This document shows, piece by piece, positions 57,751-64,000 of a stretch of 64,000 bases of DNA. The translations under genes were made by a program, and so were the position numbers. Position 1 is the first letter of the stretch. Each line of letters starts with the position of its first letter. Where the stretch lies: NCBI RefSeq assembly GCF_001278705.1, contig NZ_CP012600.1, positions 2,170,190 through 2,234,189 of the forward strand, in the 5' to 3' direction. The DNA is from Bacillus gobiensis. GTDB lineage: Bacteria; Bacillota; Bacilli; Bacillales; Bacillaceae. A model generated the notes under the pieces. It saw only the letters and a program-made list of their open reading frames with translations, did no database searches and was not told where the DNA came from.

Positions 57751-58080
57751 TTATTCCTTCTTCGCTGACCTGAGCACCTCGTCATTGATAAACTCCCGCG
57801 TATTTTCATCACCTAAATCATAGAGAAGACGGTAAATTTGATTTGCCGTATGGTCGGTGTCATCATTTGGCTGATCATTATGGTATTCCAAGAAAGGAAT
57901 ATGAGATCGCAAGTAACCTTTGACGTCGGATGAATACAATTGGTCAAAAAGCGCTCTCAGCTGGCGAATCTCATCAGGTGTGGCCAAAATTTTGAAGTCC
58001 CAGGATGAAGCATCCGGTGATTGGGATATCATTTGGCCGACAAGGGACACATAATACGTGTTTTTCTCCAACGACTTCAT
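57751..58080 (-). CDS. Conserved-looking hypothetical protein
   Basis: A 109-residue acidic, soluble protein with no recognised motif, signal peptide or membrane segment; mostly helical in appearance. The ribosome binding site is poor (GATAGGA touching the ATG), and no terminator is obvious. It sits between ytkD and dps, where B. subtilis has a different gene (ytkC). Codon use and the lack of an overlapping alternative support a real gene, but the function is unknown. Confidence 0.65.
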   Translation of the reverse strand: MKSLEKNTYYVSLVGQMISQSPDASSWDFKILATPDEIRQLRALFDQLYSSDVKGYLRSHIPFLEYHNDQPNDDTDHTANQIYRLLYDLGDENTREFINDEVLRSAKKE

Positions 58081-58153
58081 TCCTATCGTTTGTTTTTCCT
58101 TTAGTATGTCGAATTAGCATGAAATCTTGCGTTATTTTTCGGAATTCAGCCAT

Positions 58154-58182
58154 AAATAAAAGACCGGTTAAGACCGATCTTC
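58154..58182 (-). terminator. Terminator of dps
   Basis: On the minus strand, AAGATCGGT and ACCGGTCTT flank a four-base loop and are followed by TTATTT. Confidence 0.8.
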
Positions 58183-58190
58183 TATCTAGA

Positions 58191-58631
58191 CTAGTTCCCA
58201 AGATACGCTTTTAGCATCCAGTTATGTTTTTCAATTGTGCGGTGTATCGAAAGCAGCAAGTCACCAGTCGTTTCATCATCCACTTCTTCTGCCAGCCCGA
58301 TTCCGCTTTTCAACTCTTCGCCGATAATGGAAAAGTCATCATAGATACTCTGAACCATTTGCTCAGAGTTTTCATTTCCATTCGCTTCTTTGACAGAGGC
58401 AAGCTCCAAGCTTTCCTTCATCGTAGCGACTGGAGCGCCGTCTAGAGCAAGCAGCCTTTCTGCCAAATCATCGATATATGTAGCTGCCTCGGTATAAAGC
58501 TCTTCAAATTTTTCATGCAGGGTGAAAAAGTCCTTCCCTTTTACATACCAATGATAGTTATGTAGCTTTACATACATAACGGTCCAGTTTGCAACTTGCT
58601 TATTGACTGCTTCATTTAATCTCTCAGACAT
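58191..58631 (-). CDS. dps: Dps-family DNA-protecting ferritin
   Basis: A 146-residue four-helix-bundle protein of the Dps/MrgA family, which forms dodecamers, oxidises and stores iron and shields DNA. Ferroxidase-centre residues are visible in [21 protein letters not shown] and [12 protein letters not shown]. The start follows AAGGAGGAA. A textbook sigma-B promoter lies 34 bases upstream, as for B. subtilis dps (ytkB). Confidence 0.95.
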   Translation of the reverse strand: MSERLNEAVNKQVANWTVMYVKLHNYHWYVKGKDFFTLHEKFEELYTEAATYIDDLAERLLALDGAPVATMKESLELASVKEANGNENSEQMVQSIYDDFSIIGEELKSGIGLAEEVDDETTGDLLLSIHRTIEKHNWMLKAYLGN

Positions 58632-58664
58632 GCTCTCTTCCTCCTTGTTTATTCTGGTTTACTT

Positions 58665-58690
58665 ATACCCGTTTTATCATGCACAAAAAC
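58665..58690 (-). promoter_or_regulatory. Sigma-B promoter of dps
   Basis: On the minus strand, GTTTTT, 14 bases, then GGGTAT match the sigma-B consensus. Confidence 0.85.
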
Positions 58691-58753
58691 CACCGTTTTA
58701 TATTCCGATTAAAAAAATCGAAAGGCATAAACAATAAGCAAGGTGTTTTTATG

Positions 58754-58789
58754 AAAAAAAGCCTTTTTCTCATGTAAAGAAAAAGGCTC
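58754..58789 (-). terminator. Terminator of luxS
   Basis: On the minus strand, GAGCCTTTTTCT pairs with AGAAAAAGGCTT and is followed by TTTTTT. Confidence 0.9.
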
Positions 58790-58798
58790 CTTTCGTCA

Positions 58799-59272
58799 TT
58801 ATCCGAACACCTTTAAAAGGTCTTCTTTGCTTTGGCTCAGCCAAAATCTTATGAATCGTTTCGCTCCATCTAAATCATGAAGCTTCGCCTGCCCGCATTG
58901 TTTTTCGTTGGCGGCAGGTATTTCCTCGATCTCGACGGCTTCCTTCATCGTTGCATCCAAAAGGTCAATAATTTCTTCAACGGAAGGTTCCCCGCTCACA
59001 ACTAGATAGTATCCCGTCTGGCATCCCATCGGCGAAATATCGATAATATCAAAATGGCTGTAGTTCTCCGCATGCGTGCGAATCGTAAATGCCAATAAGT
59101 GCTCAAGAGTATGAATTGTATCTGGCTTCATCGCCTGTTTGTTCGGCTGGCAAAAACGGATATCGAATTTGTTGACTACGCCGTCTGTTCCAACTTTATG
59201 CACTCCGCAATGCCTGACATATGGCGCTTTCACTGCTATATGATCAAGCTCAAAGCTTTCAACTGAAGGCAT
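58799..59272 (-). CDS. luxS: S-ribosylhomocysteine lyase LuxS
   Basis: A 157-residue metalloenzyme that cleaves S-ribosylhomocysteine to homocysteine and the autoinducer-2 precursor. It recycles the product of SAM-dependent methylation. The metal ligands H54, H58 (HTLEH) and C126 and the catalytic E57 and C84 are all present. The start follows GGAGTGAAG. It connects to metK as part of the methyl cycle. Confidence 0.97.
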   Translation of the reverse strand: MPSVESFELDHIAVKAPYVRHCGVHKVGTDGVVNKFDIRFCQPNKQAMKPDTIHTLEHLLAFTIRTHAENYSHFDIIDISPMGCQTGYYLVVSGEPSVEEIIDLLDATMKEAVEIEEIPAANEKQCGQAKLHDLDGAKRFIRFWLSQSKEDLLKVFG

Positions 59273-59392
59273 ATTGCTTCACTCCTATCTGTCATTCTTA
59301 TTATCAAGTTTAACATATTAATGTTTGAATTCATTGGTGATGCATTTATTTTTCGTTTTTCGTATAATGAGGCTTAAAAGGACGTGTTCGTA

Positions 59393-59614
59393 TTGGGAAA
59401 ACTATTCGTGATGCTCATACAGCTGTATCAAAAAACAATTTCACCGCTTACTCCCCCAAGCTGCCGATTTTACCCGACATGCTCCAATTACGGTATTGAA
59501 GCGATTCGTACACACGGCGTGATCAAAGGAGGATGGCTGACGATTAAACGAATTCTAAAGTGCCATCCCTTTCATCCAGGCGGGGTCGATCCTGTGCCGG
59601 AAAAAAAGAAGTAA
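59393..59614 (+). CDS. yidD: Membrane protein insertion efficiency factor YidD
   Basis: A 73-residue protein of the YidD (DUF37, B. subtilis YtjA) family. The N-terminal amphipathic stretch precedes [10 protein letters not shown] and [12 protein letters not shown], which hold three conserved cysteines. It assists membrane protein insertion near YidC/Sec in other bacteria. The start is TTG at 59393, about ten bases after AAGGA; a GTG three codons earlier is less suitable. Its TAA abuts the stop of the convergent carbonic anhydrase gene with no gap. Confidence 0.9.
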   Translation: MGKLFVMLIQLYQKTISPLTPPSCRFYPTCSNYGIEAIRTHGVIKGGWLTIKRILKCHPFHPGGVDPVPEKKK

Positions 59615-60178
59615 TTATTTTTTGTTCCCGTCTACGACCAGATCAAGCTTTCCTGTGGACGGATCAATAACGAGCCCGTGAACAGGTACATCCCGCGGCA
59701 TCAGCGGATGGTTCTTAATCATATCTACGCTGTCCCGTACACTGTCTTCGCAGGTATGAAAGCTTTTCAGCCATGTATCGAGATCGACTCCCGCATACTT
59801 AAGCATTTGAATACGTTCTTCTGGAATCCCTCTTTCAACGGCTTTTTCCAAAAAAGCGCCGCTGTCGATCTTGCTCATTCCGCAATCATGGTGCCCGACT
59901 ACACATATTTCGTCAGCCTTAAGTTCGTATATTGCAACAAGCAAACTCCTCATTATGCTTCCAAACGGATGGGAAACGAGAGCCCCTGCACTTTTAACCA
60001 GCTTAATATCTCCGTTCTTCACATTCATCGCATGAGGAAGAAGCTCAACCAGCCTTGTGTCCATACAGGTTAAAACAGCCATTTTTTTATTAGGAAATTT
60101 TGTGGTTTCGAATTTTTCATATTCCTTTTTTTCAACAAATTGTTCGTTAAATTCCAAAATATCTTCTAATAAGCTCAT
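59615..60178 (-). CDS. ytiB: Beta-class carbonic anhydrase YtiB
   Basis: A 187-residue beta-carbonic anhydrase. Zinc ligands are in CMDTR and GHHDCG (Cys, His and Cys), as in the B. subtilis enzyme of the same length. It interconverts CO2 and bicarbonate. The ATG at 60178 follows AAGGGAGAG; eight open codons precede it. No terminator separates it from yidD. Confidence 0.92.
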   Translation of the reverse strand: MSLLEDILEFNEQFVEKKEYEKFETTKFPNKKMAVLTCMDTRLVELLPHAMNVKNGDIKLVKSAGALVSHPFGSIMRSLLVAIYELKADEICVVGHHDCGMSKIDSGAFLEKAVERGIPEERIQMLKYAGVDLDTWLKSFHTCEDSVRDSVDMIKNHPLMPRDVPVHGLVIDPSTGKLDLVVDGNKK

Positions 60179-60310
60179 TTTGATTTCTCTCCCTTTATAC
60201 ACAGATCATCAACTTTTATTTTATATCATAGCACATAACTTGTTTTTTAGTCATTTTACAATTAGAATTATCCCGCTCTATTATTCATAAATTTTAAAAA
60301 ACCTCTTTTC

Positions 60311-60331
60311 AAATCGTAACCATTACGATAG
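60311..60331. promoter_or_regulatory. Zur box upstream of znuA
   Basis: AAATCGTAACCATTACGATAG matches the zinc-uptake regulator operator (AAATCGTAATNATTACGATTT) with few differences. It lies 60-75 bases ahead of znuA. Confidence 0.85.
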
Positions 60332-60350
60332 AATATCTACAGACAATGAC

Positions 60351-60371
60351 AAATCGGAATCATACTGATTT
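60351..60371. promoter_or_regulatory. Second, degenerate Zur box upstream of znuA
   Basis: AAATCGGAATCATACTGATTT has the same dyad form with three or four mismatches and sits 20 bases downstream of the first box. Confidence 0.55.
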
Positions 60372-60387
60372 TGAGAGGAGATAAATA

Positions 60388-61389
60388 ATGAAGAAACGAT
60401 TCGGGTTCGCAGCTGCCCTTATACTTGCTGCTGCACTTGCCGGCTGCAGTAATGATTCAGGAAACAGCTCAAAAACCAATGACGATAAGCTGAAAGTATA
60501 TACAACCATTTATCCGCTGGAGGATTTCACGAAGAAAATTGGCGGTGATTATGTCGATGTAACAAGCATTTATCCTCCGAATGCAGATGCTCACACGTAT
60601 GAACCGAGCTCCAAAACGCTCGTTGAAATGGCAGAAGGAGATGCATTTATCTATTCAGGTGTAGGGGAAGAAGGATTTGCCGATAAAGCTGCTGAATCTT
60701 TAAAAAGCAATGATGTCAACATCGTAAAAGCTGGTGAAGGCATTGAACTTTTATCAGAAGACGAAGAACATGCTCATGAGGGTGAAGAAGCACATGATCA
60801 TGGAGATGAAGCAGAGCATAATCATGAAAGTGAAGCAGGACACGAAGAAGAAGGACATCACCATGATAAAGATCCCCACGTATGGCTTGATCCTGTCTTA
60901 TCAATCCAAATAGCGGAAAACATTAAGAATTCATTGACAAAAATGGATCCAGATCATGAAAAAACGTATACAGAAAACTTCAATTCGTTGAAAAAAGAGC
61001 TTGAACAGCTCGATACCGAATTTAAAGAAACTGTGAAAAAAGCTGATAAAAAAGAAATTTTAGTTTCTCATGCTGCTTACGGATATTGGCATGAGCGATA
61101 TGGCATAGAGCAAATCAGTGTATTAGGCCTTTCACCAACCCAGGAGCCTTCACAGAAGGAGCTTCAAACACTTGTTGAAACAGCAAAGGAACACGATATT
61201 AAATATGTCATTTTCGAAAGCAATGTCACAAGCAAAATTTCGACTATCGTCAAAAATGAAATTGGGGCTGACAGTCTTACGCTTCATAATCTAGAATCCA
61301 TATCAGAAGAAGATGAGAAAAACGGCGAAGATTATTTCAGCCTGATGCAAAAAAACCTTGATACGCTGAAAAAAGCACTTTCGAACTAA
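60388..61389 (+). CDS. znuA: Zinc ABC transporter substrate-binding lipoprotein
   Basis: A 333-residue cluster A-I metal-binding lipoprotein of the ZnuA/AdcA type. A signal peptide ends at the lipobox LAGC with Cys20. A histidine/glutamate-rich loop covers about residues 128-159, typical of zinc rather than manganese binders. Conserved ligand regions are ANADAHTYEP-like (PNADAHTYEP), DPHVWLDP and SHAAYGYW. It is solitary: permease and ATPase genes are not adjacent. Two Zur boxes lie upstream. The start follows GAGAGGAG. Confidence 0.92.
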   Translation: MKKRFGFAAALILAAALAGCSNDSGNSSKTNDDKLKVYTTIYPLEDFTKKIGGDYVDVTSIYPPNADAHTYEPSSKTLVEMAEGDAFIYSGVGEEGFADKAAESLKSNDVNIVKAGEGIELLSEDEEHAHEGEEAHDHGDEAEHNHESEAGHEEEGHHHDKDPHVWLDPVLSIQIAENIKNSLTKMDPDHEKTYTENFNSLKKELEQLDTEFKETVKKADKKEILVSHAAYGYWHERYGIEQISVLGLSPTQEPSQKELQTLVETAKEHDIKYVIFESNVTSKISTIVKNEIGADSLTLHNLESISEEDEKNGEDYFSLMQKNLDTLKKALSN

Positions 61390-61395
61390 GTAGAA

Positions 61396-61428
61396 ATGAG
61401 TCAGTCTATGGACTGGCTCATTTTTTTA
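61396..61428 (+). terminator. Terminator of znuA
   Basis: GAGTCAGTC and GACTGGCTC flank a four-base loop and are followed by TTTTTTT. Confidence 0.88.
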
Positions 61429-61458
61429 TAGGCAACCATGTTGAGCATTGAAAAAGCC

Positions 61459-61718
61459 TTCAGAATTCTTATGAAGGTTTTTCTCTGGCTCTTTTCCCTC
61501 TTTTTGTCCTTCAGAACCCCGATGATGGACTTTTCTCTGGGTCTTTCCCTCCTTTTTGTCCTTCAGAACCCCGTTGATGGACTTTTTCTCTGGATCTTTT
61601 CCCTCTTTTTGTCCTTCAGAACCCTGATGATGGACTTTTCTCTGGATCTTACCCTTCTTTTTGTCCTTCAGAACCCCGTTGATGGACTTTTCTCTGGCTC
61701 TTTTCCTTCTTTTAATCT
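61459..61718. repeat. Tandem repeat array, five ~52-bp units
   Basis: Units starting at 61459, 61510, 61562, 61615 and 61667 are 51, 52, 53, 52 and about 52 bases long. Each has TTCAGAACCCnGnTGATGGAC, TTTTCTCTGG and CTTTTTGTCC-type segments; the first unit is the most diverged. Because the period is not a multiple of three, reading frames change between units. It fills the gap between znuA and rpmE2. Confidence 0.92.
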
Positions 61719-61832
61719 TAGAGAACACATATGGGGCTTTGAATCATGCCCTTCTCCCAATAATTAAACGAACTTTCTCAAACGAACAAATATCACAGTT
61801 CCAGATTTCATAATTTCCTTGTAACAAAAACA

Positions 61833-61864
61833 AAACCAAGCCTTCATAAGGGCTTGGTTTTTTA
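61833..61864. terminator. Terminator of rpmE2
   Basis: AAACCAAGCC pairs with GGCTTGGTTT across eight bases with A and T tracts outside; it touches the rpmE2 stop. Confidence 0.88.
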
Positions 61865-62104
61865 CATGTTATAACGTTTCTTAAATTGCTCGACCCTTCC
61901 GCCTTTTTCATTGAATTTTTGGCGGCCGGTATAAAATGGGTGAGTATCTGAGCTAACCTCTACTTTTATCACAGGATATAATTTCCCATCTTCCCATTCC
62001 ATCGTTTCACTTGAAGTTTTCGTTGAATGGGTCAAAAATTTATATCCGCTGTTTACATCATAGAATATGACTTCATGATTTTGCGGATGGATGTTTTGTT
62101 TCAA
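61862..62104 (-). CDS. rpmE2: Ribosomal protein L31 type B (zinc-independent)
   Basis: An 80-residue L31 paralogue lacking the CxxC zinc-binding cysteines. It replaces the zinc-containing L31 on ribosomes during zinc shortage, releasing zinc. The family core [10 protein letters not shown] and [12 protein letters not shown] is clear. A Zur box lies upstream, and the B. subtilis equivalent (ytiA) is repressed by Zur. Confidence 0.95.
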   Translation of the reverse strand: MKQNIHPQNHEVIFYDVNSGYKFLTHSTKTSSETMEWEDGKLYPVIKVEVSSDTHPFYTGRQKFNEKGGRVEQFKKRYNM

Positions 62105-62123
62105 AATAAAGCACCCTTTCTAA

Positions 62124-62144
62124 ATCGTAATCATTACGTTATAT
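62124..62144. promoter_or_regulatory. Zur box upstream of rpmE2
   Basis: AAATCGTAATCATTACGTTAT matches the Zur operator consensus closely and is 20 bases upstream of the rpmE2 start. Confidence 0.88.
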
Positions 62145-62238
62145 ATTTTATTACTTTTAGCTTTTTTTGTCAAATGAATGGAATATTCCGCTATTTGCTG
62201 CAAACACTAACAATATTAAAAGGTGGGGTGGGAACGAT

Positions 62239-63570
62239 GTGGATGATTTAATTTTGGCAAGAAGCTTATTCGGAACAACTATGGGCTTTCATATAATATT
62301 TGCTTCTCTTGGAGTCGGGCTCCCTTTAATGATTTTAACAGCCGAGCTTCTATATCAAAAAACAAAGGATCAGCATTATGCGATTATGGCAAAACGATGG
62401 ACGAAAGGCCAGGCCGTTTTGCTGGGAGTAGCGATTCCGACCGGGACGATTGCCGGTACACAGCTTGCTTTGCTTTGGCCTGGATTTATGGAGGTCATAG
62501 GTAAGGTTATGTCTCTTCCTTTTCAAATTGAAATTTATGCATTTTTTGTTGAAGCCTTGTTTATGTCGATCTATGTGTATGCGGCTGACAGGCTGACGCC
62601 GTTTATGAGAATCATCGCCGTTACGTTTGTTTTGATTGGGGCCGCCGCATCAGCCGTACTAATTACGAATGTCCATGCCTTCCAAGGGACACCTACGGGA
62701 TTCCGGCTGGATAACGGGGAAGTCGTGGACGTGAATCCATGGGCTGCTTTTTTTAATCCCAGCTTTTTTACCACCGCGGGACACGTTGTTGTTTCAGCTT
62801 TTATGACTGGCGCTTTCGTAATTGCTTCAATATCTGCCTTTAAAATGCTGAAGAGCAAATATAATGAGAGCGTGTATCGATTTCATAGAAAGGCTTTGCT
62901 TATGAGCTTAATCGTAGGTGGCATTTTTTCGATTTTAACTGCCTTAAACGGCCATGAATCTGCCCAGCTCCTTCACGAATATCAGCCGGAGAAGCTAGCA
63001 GGAGCAGAAGGATTATTTGAGACCACGTCACATGCACCGCTTGCGATTGGCGGATTTACAGATGAAGAAACAGAAGAAGTCAAATGGGCGATCGAAATTC
63101 CTTGGGCATTGAGTTTTTTGGCAGCCGACAGCTTTGACACAGTAGTAAAAGGCTTAAACGATTTTCCGAGAGATGAATGGCCTCCTTTGTTCATCCATAC
63201 GCTTTTTAACAGTATGGTCGGAATCGGAATGCTGCTTATTCTTTATTCCATTATCGGCTTTACATGGAGAAAAATATTAAAAAAAGACCGGTTTCCAACA
63301 TGGCTGTTACTCGTCTTCGTGACCGCCGGACCGCTTAGCATGCTTGGAATCGAATTTGGCTGGATTTTCGCCTGTACAGGAAGGCAGCCTTGGGTAATCT
63401 ATCACATCCAAAAAACAGCGGATGTTGTCACGACGTCAGGTTCCATAGCCGCTTTATTTACGTTGTTCCTCATCGTCTATCTGATATTGGGAGCGGCAGT
63501 TATTTTTGTGCTTACCTATTACTTTAAGCGGCACCCTGTTGAAAAGGAATTGCCATCAGAACAATCATAA
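62239..63570 (+). CDS. ythA: Cytochrome bd-type quinol oxidase subunit I (YthA)
   Basis: A 443-residue CydA-type integral membrane protein with nine or so hydrophobic segments. The N-terminal haem histidine lies in TTMGFHIIFA and the quinol-site signature GRQPWVIYHIQKT is present. The Q-loop is short, as in the cyanide-insensitive (CIO) branch and B. subtilis YthA. The start is taken as GTG at 62239, after AGGTGGGG. A longer reading back to 62167 lacks a ribosome binding site. The operon continues with ythB. Confidence 0.93.
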   Translation: MDDLILARSLFGTTMGFHIIFASLGVGLPLMILTAELLYQKTKDQHYAIMAKRWTKGQAVLLGVAIPTGTIAGTQLALLWPGFMEVIGKVMSLPFQIEIYAFFVEALFMSIYVYAADRLTPFMRIIAVTFVLIGAAASAVLITNVHAFQGTPTGFRLDNGEVVDVNPWAAFFNPSFFTTAGHVVVSAFMTGAFVIASISAFKMLKSKYNESVYRFHRKALLMSLIVGGIFSILTALNGHESAQLLHEYQPEKLAGAEGLFETTSHAPLAIGGFTDEETEEVKWAIEIPWALSFLAADSFDTVVKGLNDFPRDEWPPLFIHTLFNSMVGIGMLLILYSIIGFTWRKILKKDRFPTWLLLVFVTAGPLSMLGIEFGWIFACTGRQPWVIYHIQKTADVVTTSGSIAALFTLFLIVYLILGAAVIFVLTYYFKRHPVEKELPSEQS

Positions 63571-63600
63571 TCGATTAGAAAGAAGGTGCTTGATGTCGTG

Positions 63601-64000
63601 ATGAATGGAGTCACAGATGTAATCCTGGCAATCACGGTTTTATGGGGGTTTGTTTTTATTTACGCTGTTATGGCGAGTATGGATTTTGGTGCAGGGTTCT
63701 GGTCAATGGTCTATATCAATAACGAAAAAACGAAAGCGACAAATATTGCAAACCGGTACTTATCGCCAACGTGGGAGGTTACAAACGTTTTTATCGTAGC
63801 CATTGTCGTTGCGTTGTTTAGTTTTTTTCCTGGAGCTACCTTTGTTTTAGGAACTGTGCTGCTTATTCCCGGAAGCATTATTTTGCTCCTTTTGGCACTA
63901 AGAAGCGGATTTTTGGTTTTTTCCCATGTAGCGAAGGATTACGAGAAGGCCCTTACTTATATATCAGGCATCACCGGATTTCTCATCCCCTCTTTCTTAA
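63601..64000 (+). CDS. ythB: Cytochrome bd-type oxidase subunit II (YthB), partial
   Basis: The first 133 codons of a CydB-type membrane protein, cut by the window edge and still open at 64000. The signature MASMDFGAGFW near the N-terminus is typical, and hydrophobic segments follow. The start is ATG at 63601; a GTG lies one codon earlier, and AGAAGGTG is the ribosome binding site. It is the second subunit of the oxidase with ythA. Confidence 0.9.
   Translation, partial: MNGVTDVILAITVLWGFVFIYAVMASMDFGAGFWSMVYINNEKTKATNIANRYLSPTWEVTNVFIVAIVVALFSFFPGATFVLGTVLLIPGSIILLLLALRSGFLVFSHVAKDYEKALTYISGITGFLIPSFL

Noticed and set aside
60351-60371. A Fur rather than Zur box at znuA
   Set aside because: The dyad keeps the AAATCG half-site of Zur boxes and accompanies a better Zur box; the GATAAT repeats of Fur boxes are absent.
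61426-61767. 100- and 109-residue ORFs on opposite strands over the 52-bp array
   Set aside because: Both are produced by the repeat itself; the period is not a multiple of three and neither has a credible ribosome binding site.

Overview
The window is a chromosomal segment of a Bacillus-like (Bacillaceae) Firmicute. Gene content and order closely follow the B. subtilis stretch from acsA/ccpA through leuS, ytr, asnB/metK/pckA, luxS and the yth bd-type oxidase genes. Other supporting traits are GGAGG-type ribosome binding sites, many TTG and GTG starts, sigma-A and sigma-B promoters, cre sites, a T-box, an S-box and the sporulation gene cse60. No phage, plasmid, CRISPR array, transposase gene or tRNA/rRNA gene was seen. 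Gene names are from remembered family similarity; no database was searched.

Layout. 1-6.3 kb: acetate activation and its control (acsA; acuA-acuC without acuB), ccpA and aroA. 6.5-15.6 kb: bacilliredoxin and stress genes ytxGHJ behind a clear sigma-B promoter, murC, the septal DNA translocase sftA (with a recent internal duplication), the ytpPQR operon, ytoP and ytzB. 15.6-26.3 kb: lactonase ytnP, trmB, ytzH/ytmP, pullulanase amyX, ytlQ-ytlP, cysteine synthase ytkP, an MFS transporter and pepV. 26.4-33.4 kb: EcsAB-like ABC pair ythPQ, ytzE, a pseudouridine synthase, flippase ytgP, flavoprotein ytfP, cse60 and rhodanese ytwF. 33.5-36.4 kb: a three-gene sugar isomerase/dehydrogenase operon with a cre-like site, probably accessory. 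36.6-45 kb: leuS with a leucine T-box, ytvB, the ytr ABC transporter operon with its GntR regulator and operator, and ytzC. 45.2-56 kb: radical SAM/methyltransferase pair ytqAB, the terpene synthase/lysophospholipase pair ytpA-ytpB, ytoA, a glycosyltransferase, asnB, metK with an S-box, and pckA with a CcpN-type operator. 56-64 kb: ytmAB, ytkD, dps (sigma-B promoter), luxS, yidD, a beta-carbonic anhydrase, Zur-controlled znuA and rpmE2, and ythA with the start of ythB.

How the genes fit together. Carbon-flow control recurs: CcpA, cre sites at acsA/acuA and at the sugar operon, and a CcpN-like site at pckA. Methyl-group and amino-acid supply is read by RNA switches (metK, leuS). Zinc sparing links znuA with the cysteine-poor ribosomal protein L31 paralogue.

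The least explained sequence is intergenic. There are three unrelated short tandem-repeat arrays (about 21, 20 and 52 bp units). There is also a two-copy structured element, full length after metK and shortened after the sugar isomerase gene, that begins at the host gene's stop codon in both places. Within genes, the main oddities are the 92-codon duplication in sftA and a 22-codon open reading frame where acuB is expected.
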